This document shows, in pieces, positions 1 through 4,382 of a stretch of 5,535 nt of DNA. Below the pieces are notes generated by a model. That model made no database searches, was not told the origin of the DNA, and worked only from the letters and a program-made list of their open reading frames with translations. Each line of letters opens with the position of its first letter. The stretch's first letter is position 1. Made by a program: the position numbers and the translations under genes. Source of the DNA: JBDIAR01 sp039812545 (GTDB lineage: Bacteria; Actinomycetota; Actinomycetes; Actinomycetales; Dermatophilaceae); the NCBI GenBank assembly GCA_039812545.1, contig JBDIAR010000202.1:1-5535 (forward strand), written 5' to 3'.

Positions 1-2
1 CA

Positions 3-779
3 TCGCGACGGTGCGAACGAGGGGACCTCGCCCCGCGCGGCGATCGCACCTCGCTGCGGGCCCTGTCCCGGGCCGTGTTCCGCAACGACCAGTTGCTCTG
101 GGTCTCGGCGGCGCTGCTGTGTTTCGTCATGGCATACGGGACGACGAGCACCTTCGGGCTGTACTACTTCAAGTACGTCGTTCGCGACGAGGGCGCCTTC
201 CCCGTGTTCGCGCTGGCGGTCGGCGTCGGATAGATCGCCGGGCTCGCGGCATACCCGGCGCTGAGTCGACGCCACTCCCGGGCGCGCCTGTATCGGGTCG
301 CGACGTGCGCGATCGTCGCCGCGTATGCCGTGTTGTTGTTCGCCCCGCCGCACCTCGCCGTGCTGGTGCCGCCGGCCCTGGTGCTCTACGTCTGCTGCGC
401 GCTGACCATCGTGGTCTTGATGCGCCATCAGGCCGACACGGTCGAGTACGGCCAGCTCAAGCTCGGCCGCCGCAACGGCGCCGTCACCTTCGCCATCCAG
501 CCGTTCGTCAACAAGACCTCGGCCCCGGTGAGCACCGCCATCGTCTCGGCCATCGTGCTGTTGTCCGGGGTGAACGACGCGGCGAACCCCTCGGACGTCC
601 AGCCGTACGGGCTGTGGCTCATCCGGCTGACGATGTTCGGGCTCCCGGCGATCCTGGCGACCACGGGGTACCACCTGTGGCGGCTGGGGTTCGTCGTCGA
701 CGAGGAGCGGCACGCGCAGATCGTCGCCGAGTTGGAACGGCGCGGGGACCTCAGCCCTCGTCCTCGGTCGTCGGAGTGA
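3..779 (+). pseudogene. GPH-family (MelB/YicJ-like) sugar:cation symporter, C-terminal half, interrupted by TAG
   Basis: This is the C-terminal part of a 12-helix glycoside-pentoside-hexuronide:cation symporter, an inner-membrane carrier that takes up sugars or glycosides with Na+ or H+. The frame enters from the left edge and ends with TGA at 777-779. Early residues include FRNDQLLWVS and LYYFKYVV, typical of the seventh-helix region of MelB/YicJ/XynP-type carriers. After the stop come the cytoplasmic-loop signature ADTVEYGQLKLGRRNGAV followed by PFVNK, then the last two hydrophobic helices and a charged tail. An in-frame TAG at 231-233 divides the readable part into 76 codons before it and 181 after it. 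Both sides stay in the same frame and match the family, so this is a point nonsense change and not a frameshift. No ribosome binding site or convincing restart follows the stop. The substrate cannot be told. Family assignment is firm; loss of function is inferred and a base-call error is possible. Confidence 0.85.
231..233 (+). other. In-frame amber codon in the symporter gene
   Basis: The codons around this site read Val-Gly-Val-Gly-TAG-Ile-Ala-Gly-Leu. From memory of the GPH family, Gln is common here, in a context like vGxxQlxG. A single C-to-T change of CAG would give TAG. The reading frame is intact on both sides. Confidence 0.85.
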
Positions 780-1524
780 CGATGGTGAACGACTCGCCGT
801 CCGGCCCGGCGATGTGGGCCAGCCGGCCGTACTCGAAGTCGTAGGGCTCCCTCGTCACCCGCCCGCCGAGCCGGCGCACGATCGGCACCGAGGCATCGAC
901 GTCGGCCACCTCGAAACACACCGACCAGGCGCTGGGCTCACCGTCCCCCGCCTCGCCGATCCCCCCTCCCGGCATCGTCTCCCCGGGGACCGTGAACAGC
1001 GCGTACGCCGCATCGCCCATGCCGATGTCGCTATAGGCGTACCCGAAAACGGCCGCGTAGAAGTCCTTGGCCCGGGCCACGTCCACGCTCATCAGGTCGC
1101 ACCACGACGGCGCCCCGGCCTCGTTGGTCACCGCGAACCCGAACGGGGCATCGCCCTGCCAGACCCCGAAGACCGCGCCGGTCGGGTCGCGCCACAGCGC
1201 CCGGCGACCACCCGCGGGGCTCGGCTCGGCCGCCCGCACGAGCTGTCCGCCGGCCGCCCGCGCAGCGGCGTCGACACCGGTCAGGTCGTCGGTTGCCACG
1301 AAGACCGTCCACCGTCCGGCGGTCGTGGCCGGGGTCAGTCCCGCCACGGTTCGTCCGGCGGACCCCGCGGTCCAGCCGATGGCCCGGCCCGTGGCCGAGC
1401 CGGCCCAGGGGGTGAACTCCCAACCGAACAACGCGGTGTAGAACTCCTGGCTGCGCAGCGGATGGCGCACGGCGGCCTCGACCCAACACGGCGTACCCGC
1501 CGCCCACATTCCGTCTCGCGTCAT
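751..1524 (-). CDS. Two-module VOC (glyoxalase/bleomycin-resistance fold) protein, Rv0577/CFP32-like
   Basis: The 257-residue cytosolic protein has two tandem VOC modules. The first runs from about residue 9 (GTPCWVEAAV, then FYTALFGWEF at 28-37) to DPTGAVFGVWQG near 113-124. The second runs from about 138 (GAPSWCDLMS, then AKDFYAAVFGYAY) to GPDGESFTIV near 240-249. The module order, the GTP-W start and the NEAG linker resemble the mycobacterial 27-kDa antigen Rv0577/CFP32, which has been linked to methylglyoxal or ligand handling. The His/Glu metal ligands of classical glyoxalase I are not evident at the usual strand positions, so the activity is unknown. I chose ATG 1522-1524 because GGAGGAG sits just upstream. 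An in-frame GTG at 1552-1554 would add 10 residues but has no such signal. The 3' end overlaps the convergent symporter frame by 29 bp. Confidence 0.88.
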   Translation of the reverse strand: MTRDGMWAAGTPCWVEAAVRHPLRSQEFYTALFGWEFTPWAGSATGRAIGWTAGSAGRTVAGLTPATTAGRWTVFVATDDLTGVDAAARAAGGQLVRAAEPSPAGGRRALWRDPTGAVFGVWQGDAPFGFAVTNEAGAPSWCDLMSVDVARAKDFYAAVFGYAYSDIGMGDAAYALFTVPGETMPGGGIGEAGDGEPSAWSVCFEVADVDASVPIVRRLGGRVTREPYDFEYGRLAHIAGPDGESFTIVTPTTEDEG

Positions 1525-1529
1525 CGAGA

Positions 1530-1536
1530 CTCCTCC
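1530..1536 (-). promoter_or_regulatory. Strong ribosome binding site of the VOC gene
   Basis: On the minus strand the sequence reads GGAGGAG, then five bases, then ATG. The core GGAGG is 7 nt from the start codon. This site decides the start in favour of ATG 1522-1524 over the upstream GTG. Confidence 0.75.
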
Positions 1537-1580
1537 CCCGACACTCGCGTCCACCCCGCAGAGCGAGACGCGTTCCGCCG

Positions 1581-1610
1581 AGGGTACCCACGAGCGGGCC
1601 CTCCCGTCGA
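1581..1610 (-). promoter_or_regulatory. Candidate promoter of the VOC gene
   Basis: On the minus strand TCGACG (1605-1610) and TACCCT (1581-1586) are separated by 18 bp. TACCCT fits the actinobacterial TANNNT -10 pattern, and TCGACG is a 4-of-6 match to TTGACA. The predicted transcript would start near 1574 and have a leader of about 50 nt. This is pattern matching only; the 117-bp gap between the SDR stop and the VOC start is consistent with a separate promoter. Confidence 0.35.
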
Positions 1611-1641
1611 TGGCACGAGCCCGCGCCGGCCCGTCGCGTCG

Positions 1642-2616
1642 TCACTTCCCGGCCGGCGTGGGCGACTTCGCGTTCGTCCAGTACGGCGACAACCGCAGCA
1701 GCATCCGTCGCACCAGCGGCTCGGCGAGCCGGACCGCCCAGCCGGGGGCCAGGGCCGGCACGGGCAGGTCGGCCATGATCTGTTCGAAGGTATGCCGTTG
1801 GTAACCCAGCAGCCGCTGGCTCTCCGCGGTGTCCAGCCAGTCGGTGCAATACGGCGACGTCGTGAACGCGGCCTCGGGCAGCATACCGATCCCGCTCTTG
1901 CCCAACGCGGCTCGCAGGTAACGCTCGTACACGACCTGGCAGGACTCACCGCCGCCGATCAACCAGACCCGACCCCAGACGTCGGCCCCAACCGCCCGGG
2001 CGATCGCCAGACCGGCGTCGTCGCGGTGCAAGAGCTCGATCCGGTTGGCCAGCGGGATCTCGTACATGATCGGGTTCGGGCTGTGCGGCTTCGGGGGCGG
2101 CACGTCGCCGAACCGGAAGATCGCCCAGGTCAGTCCGCTGTCCCGGACGAGTTCCTCGCAGCGGGCCTTATGCGCGGTGTAGTGGTCGGTGATCGCGATC
2201 GGATCGTCGGCCCGGCGCGGCGGCGGCTGGTCCTGGGTGTGCCCGAACAGATCGAAGGTGGAGGCGAGCAGCACCTTCGGCGGCTGCGGCAGTGCCGCCG
2301 CGGCCGTCAGAAGCGCCTGCGTCCCGCCGACATTGACCTGGTATGCCGTGTCGGGGTCGGGTTCGACGTGTGGGGGAAGGATCCCGGCGAGGTGGACCAC
2401 GACCTCGGTGCCGTCGCACGCCGACGCCACGACGTCACCGTCTCGGATATCGCCCCACTGGATGCGCACGACCGGGCTGCGCCGCCAGGGCCGGGCGACT
2501 CGGCGATTGCCCCGCGTCGGCAGGTCGAGGACGACGACTCGATGCCCTGCGGCGATCAACGCCTCGACCGCCGCCGCTCCGATATTGCCGCACCCACCGG
2601 TCACCAGCACATTCAC
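1642..2616 (-). CDS. NAD-dependent epimerase/dehydratase family protein (extended SDR)
   Basis: The 324-residue Rossmann-fold protein is probably a cytosolic nucleotide-sugar epimerase/dehydratase or a related oxidoreductase. The dinucleotide-binding motif TGGCGNIG is at residues 6-13. Asp31 at the end of the second strand favours NAD over NADP. Residues GDIRD at 55-59, HLAG at 75-78 and VNVGGTQ at 94-100 follow in the usual order. The catalytic YxxxK is Tyr146-Thr-Ala-His-Lys150, with Ser119/Thr120 as the likely third catalytic residue. The C-terminal part contains DWLDTAESQRLLGYQRHTF (259-277), as in a sub-group of actinobacterial SDRs without a defined substrate. The GTG start at 2614-2616 is forced because TAG and TAA lie in frame just upstream. 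No Shine-Dalgarno sequence is visible, so translation may be leaderless. Length is normal for extended SDRs; the substrate cannot be assigned. Confidence 0.9.
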   Translation of the reverse strand: MNVLVTGGCGNIGAAAVEALIAAGHRVVVLDLPTRGNRRVARPWRRSPVVRIQWGDIRDGDVVASACDGTEVVVHLAGILPPHVEPDPDTAYQVNVGGTQALLTAAAALPQPPKVLLASTFDLFGHTQDQPPPRRADDPIAITDHYTAHKARCEELVRDSGLTWAIFRFGDVPPPKPHSPNPIMYEIPLANRIELLHRDDAGLAIARAVGADVWGRVWLIGGGESCQVVYERYLRAALGKSGIGMLPEAAFTTSPYCTDWLDTAESQRLLGYQRHTFEQIMADLPVPALAPGWAVRLAEPLVRRMLLRLSPYWTNAKSPTPAGK

Positions 2617-2622
2617 AGGCGC

Positions 2623-2628
2623 ACGCTA
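2623..2628 (-). promoter_or_regulatory. Candidate -10 element for leaderless SDR transcript
   Basis: TAGCGT on the minus strand fits TANNNT and ends 6 nt before the GTG start codon. That would put transcription initiation at or next to the start codon, in line with the missing ribosome binding site. No good -35 element is visible 16-19 bp upstream, so this is tentative. Confidence 0.3.
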
Positions 2629-2635
2629 TTAAGAG

Positions 2636-2654
2636 CCCACCCGTCGCGGGTGGG
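2636..2654 (-). terminator. Hairpin after the acyl-CoA-binding protein gene
   Basis: A perfect 8-bp GC-rich stem, CCCACCCG/CGGGTGGG, closes a 3-nt loop. It lies 6 bp past the stop codon of the acyl-CoA-binding gene. On the minus strand it is followed by CTCTTAATAG, which is only weakly U-rich, so it is an imperfect intrinsic terminator. It also sits just upstream of the SDR start and could act as an attenuator. Confidence 0.5.
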
Positions 2655-2660
2655 ATTGGC

Positions 2661-2903
2661 TCAGCCCTGCAGCTTTTCGACCTCGGCGATGTAGGCGTCC
2701 TCGGCGTCTTCGGCCGACATGCCCTTGCACTTGGCCCACGCGTCGTACTTCGCCCGGCCGACCGGGTTGGTGAAACCGGGCCGCGAGCCGGACACGTCGC
2801 CATCGGTGGCCTGCTTGTACAAGGCATACATCTTGAGCTTGACGTCGTTGCCGGGGTCCTTCTTCAGCGCGGGTACCGCCGCCACAGCTTCCTGGAAGTC
2901 CAT
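2661..2903 (-). CDS. Acyl-CoA-binding protein (ACBP)
   Basis: The 80-residue cytosolic four-helix protein binds medium- to long-chain acyl-CoA esters and acts as a carrier and pool former for lipid metabolism. It aligns over its full length with ACBP. YKQATDGD is at 29-36, RPG at 41-43, AKYDAW at 51-56 and DAYIAEVEKL at 69-78. Tyr26, Lys30, Lys52 and Tyr71 correspond to the ligand-binding Tyr28, Lys32, Lys54 and Tyr73 of bovine ACBP, with a constant offset of two. I chose ATG 2901-2903 because homology begins there. The frame stays open upstream to ATG 2973-2975, which would add 24 residues, but that stretch is encoded by a slipped tandem repeat and has no ACBP similarity. The ribosome binding signal (AGAAGG, 11 nt away) is weak, so the longer start is not excluded. 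Hairpins on both sides suggest a single-gene unit. Confidence 0.88.
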   Translation of the reverse strand: MDFQEAVAAVPALKKDPGNDVKLKMYALYKQATDGDVSGSRPGFTNPVGRAKYDAWAKCKGMSAEDAEDAYIAEVEKLQG

Positions 2904-2924
2904 GTCTGGTCTCGCCTTCTCGTC

Positions 2925-2973
2925 GTTGATGGGCTCGTTGATGGGGCTCGTCGATGGGCTCGTCGATGCGCTC
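2925..2973 (-). repeat. 12-bp tandem repeat (four units) upstream of ACBP
   Basis: Four head-to-tail units read on the plus strand as GTTGATGGGCTC (2925-2936), GTTGATGGGGCTC (2937-2949), GTCGATGGGCTC (2950-2961) and GTCGATGCGCTC (2962-2973). The second unit has an extra G and is 13 bp long, so a reading frame crossing it changes register. The last unit abuts the alternative ATG at 2973-2975. The repeat lies in the 147-bp gap between the methyltransferase stop and the ACBP start. Confidence 0.85.
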
Positions 2974-3005
2974 ATCGGTTCGCAGGTCACGCTACCGGCG
3001 CGCCC

Positions 3006-3041
3006 GGGCGCCCGTCGAGGGACGTCTCGCACCGGGCACCC
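3006..3041 (-). terminator. GC-rich hairpin after the methyltransferase gene
   Basis: On the minus strand GGGTGCCCG (3041-3033) pairs with CGGGCGCCC (3014-3006), a 9-bp stem with one G-U pair. Inside it CGAG pairs with CTCG around a 6-nt loop. It begins 9 bp after the methyltransferase stop. No T-run follows, so it may be a non-canonical terminator or an mRNA 3'-end stabilising structure. The right arm also overlaps palindromes at 3000-3014. Confidence 0.35.
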
Positions 3042-3050
3042 CGCGGATGC

Positions 3051-3890
3051 TCACTGCCTACGGCGGCCGGTGACCAGGGCGATCCCGATCTGCTCGGTCG
3101 CGTCGGCGGCCAGCATGTCGATCACCGGGTCGGGGCCGGTTTCGCCCAGGTGGGCCTGCCGGGCCCGGGCCCACAGCAGCCAGTCCTGTCCGCCGCCACG
3201 CTGCCAGCGGGCGCAGACGTCGTCGAGCAGGCCGCTGAGTTCCCAGTGCCGGGCCCACCAGGAGGGGGTATGCCAGGCCGCCGACTCCCAGCCCACGGCG
3301 GCGCGGACCAGCGGCGGCACCGGTTCGGCATACGGATCGGACCGCAGCGCCGGGGTGGACATCGCGAGCAGGGCGCCGGGTTTGAGAGCGGGCACGAGGC
3401 GGGGCAGGAAGTGGACATCGGTCCCGAAGTACTCGAAACAGTCGACGGCCACGACGGCGTCGAATCCGGACCGGTCGAGCGGGACGGTCCTGATGTCCCC
3501 GCGGATCCGGGTGATCCGGTCGGCGACCCCGGCCTGCTCGGCGACCGCCCTCGCCTCGTCCGGATCGACCCAGAGGTCCACGGCGACCACGTCGACCCCG
3601 TACTCGTTGGCCAGGAACACCGACGAGGCACCCTTGCCGGCACCGACGTCCAGCACCCGCATACCCGGTCGCAGGCTCTCCCCGTCCAGCAGATCCTCCA
3701 GCTGCCACAACGGGTGCGGACCCATGTCGAGGTCCAGCACCCAGGCCGGGTCGTACTGCGCGGACCGGGGGTAGCGCGCCGGGCGGGTCAGGGCCTCGAC
3801 CTCGGCCGGGTCGGTGGGCTGCGGAGGATGAGCGCTGTTCACAGCAGCGAGTGTGCCACCGTCGCCGTGCTCTGGGGCCTTGGCACCCAC
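3051..3890 (-). CDS. Class I SAM-dependent methyltransferase
   Basis: The 279-residue protein has a Rossmann-like methyltransferase domain. SAM-binding motif I is VLDVGAGKG at 79-87, the acidic residue after the second strand is Asp105 (VVAVDLW), GDIR at 131-134 fits the adenine-contact region, and motif IV-like FDAVVAVD is at 143-150. The block RYPRSAQYDPAWVL, then MGPHPLWQLEDLL, and later EYFGTD, is shared with a sub-family of uncharacterised SAM-dependent methyltransferases known from Bacillus and archaea; the methyl acceptor is unknown. The tail beyond about residue 185 is Trp-rich and diverges. The first possible start is GTG 3888-3890, 9 bp after the DUF6458 stop and without a clear ribosome binding site. 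GTG 3840-3842, 16 codons further in, is an alternative that still precedes the conserved block. Close spacing suggests cotranscription with DUF6458. Confidence 0.88.
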   Translation of the reverse strand: MGAKAPEHGDGGTLAAVNSAHPPQPTDPAEVEALTRPARYPRSAQYDPAWVLDLDMGPHPLWQLEDLLDGESLRPGMRVLDVGAGKGASSVFLANEYGVDVVAVDLWVDPDEARAVAEQAGVADRITRIRGDIRTVPLDRSGFDAVVAVDCFEYFGTDVHFLPRLVPALKPGALLAMSTPALRSDPYAEPVPPLVRAAVGWESAAWHTPSWWARHWELSGLLDDVCARWQRGGGQDWLLWARARQAHLGETGPDPVIDMLAADATEQIGIALVTGRRRQ

Positions 3891-3899
3891 CGGTAGGGG

Positions 3900-4160
3900 T
3901 CAGCGGTTGTCCGGGTCCACCTGGACTTCGTCGATCCGGGTGCCGGTGGCCGGGTCCTCGTGGGTGACCCGCCGGGCGGAGTACCCGCCCGCTGCGCCGC
4001 GCCGGGCTCCGGTGACGAAGGACAACAGGATCGCCAGGACGCCACCACCCATACAGATCCAGCCGATGGCCTTGAGATTGACCCCGCTGATCTTCGTGCC
4101 GATGGCGAATTCGAGGATCGCCCCGACGACGATGAGGAAGATACCCACTCCGATGTACAT
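3900..4160 (-). CDS. DUF6458 family small membrane protein
   Basis: The 86-residue protein has two predicted membrane helices, about residues 3-20 (IGVGIFLIVVGAILEFAI) and 32-50 (IGWICMGGGVLAILLSFVT). A short loop with SGVNLKAIGW joins them, and a hydrophilic C-terminal tail of some 35 residues is rich in Arg, Asp and Glu. The start GxGIFLIVVGAIL and the SGVNL-x-x-IG loop match the actinobacterial DUF6458 family, whose role is not known. ATG 4158-4160 is supported by GGAAGGAG five bases upstream. It is the first gene of a likely two-gene unit with the methyltransferase and is divergent from mrpA. A much longer open frame continues upstream through the mrpA region, but it is the shadow of mrpA. 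Confidence 0.85.
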   Translation of the reverse strand: MYIGVGIFLIVVGAILEFAIGTKISGVNLKAIGWICMGGGVLAILLSFVTGARRGAAGGYSARRVTHEDPATGTRIDEVQVDPDNR

Positions 4161-4165
4161 CTGCT

Positions 4166-4173
4166 CTCCTTCC
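4166..4173 (-). promoter_or_regulatory. Ribosome binding site of the DUF6458 gene
   Basis: GGAAGGAG on the minus strand ends 5 nt before ATG 4158-4160. It fixes the start inside a much longer open frame. Confidence 0.75.
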
Positions 4174-4224
4174 GCGGGGTTGCGGGCGGCCGGGTAGCCG
4201 ACCGTCCACTCCCGGTGCGCGGCA

Positions 4225-4230
4225 AGGATA
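4225..4230 (-). promoter_or_regulatory. Candidate -10 element for DUF6458/methyltransferase unit
   Basis: TATCCT on the minus strand fits TANNNT and would give a leader of roughly 55-60 nt. The sequence 17-19 bp upstream (around GTCAGCCC) is a poor -35 match. It is the most A/T-rich hexamer of that type in this part of the divergent region. Confidence 0.3.
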
Positions 4231-4330
4231 CGGGGCCGACCCCGCCGGGGCTGACCTCCGGGGCGATACACGTCGATGAACATTTCGAACCCGGCGCGTC
4301 CCCGCCGTGGCACGATGCGACCAAAACCGA

Positions 4331-4364
4331 CTCTCGACGCCGGGCACGACACCGGGCTCTCGAC
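4331..4364 (+). repeat. Short direct repeat upstream of mrpA
   Basis: CTCTCGAC occurs at 4331-4338 and again at 4357-4364, 26 bp start to start, immediately before the mrpA ribosome binding site. It could be a pair of regulator half-sites or chance in GC-rich DNA. The rest of the 222-bp divergent gap (4161-4382) shows one relatively A/T-rich patch at about 4266-4290 but no promoter for mrpA that I would defend. Confidence 0.3.
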
Positions 4365-4370
4365 ACGATG

Positions 4371-4375
4371 GGAGG
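4371..4375 (+). promoter_or_regulatory. Ribosome binding site of mrpA
   Basis: GGAGG lies 7 nt before GTG 4383-4385. It overlaps an in-frame ATG (4368-4370) that has no ribosome binding site of its own, so GTG is the better start. Confidence 0.75.
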
Positions 4376-4382
4376 CGACCGC

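Noticed and set aside
330..779. GTG at 330 as a true start of a separate 149-residue membrane protein
   Set aside because: It lies inside a transmembrane segment of the symporter and has no ribosome binding site. The sequence is continuous in family terms with that before the TAG.
11..844. Plus-strand 277-codon frame overlapping the symporter
   Set aside because: It is an Arg/Pro-rich frame-shifted shadow; the symporter signature is in another frame. It stays open only because of high GC.
1594..1624. GCGGGC/GCCCGC inverted repeat as a terminator for the SDR gene
   Set aside because: The stem is only 6 bp with a 19-nt loop and no T-run, and it overlaps the candidate VOC promoter. It is easily expected by chance at this GC content.
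814..2694. Plus-strand open frame of 626 codons opposite the VOC and SDR genes
   Set aside because: It is antisense to two well-supported genes and rich in Arg, Gly, Pro and His, as expected for a GC-rich shadow frame.
3000..3014. Overlapping perfect palindromes GCGCCCGGGCGC and CGGGCGCCCG as an operator
   Set aside because: They contain only G and C and form part of the larger post-methyltransferase hairpin; chance palindromes of this kind are common at 70% GC.
2343..3896. Plus-strand open frame of 517 codons opposite SDR, ACBP and methyltransferase
   Set aside because: It crosses three real minus-strand genes and their intergenic hairpins and shows no recognisable protein motif.
4368..4382. 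ATG at 4368 as the mrpA start
   Set aside because: It has no upstream ribosome binding site, and its own codons form the GGAGG that serves the GTG at 4383.
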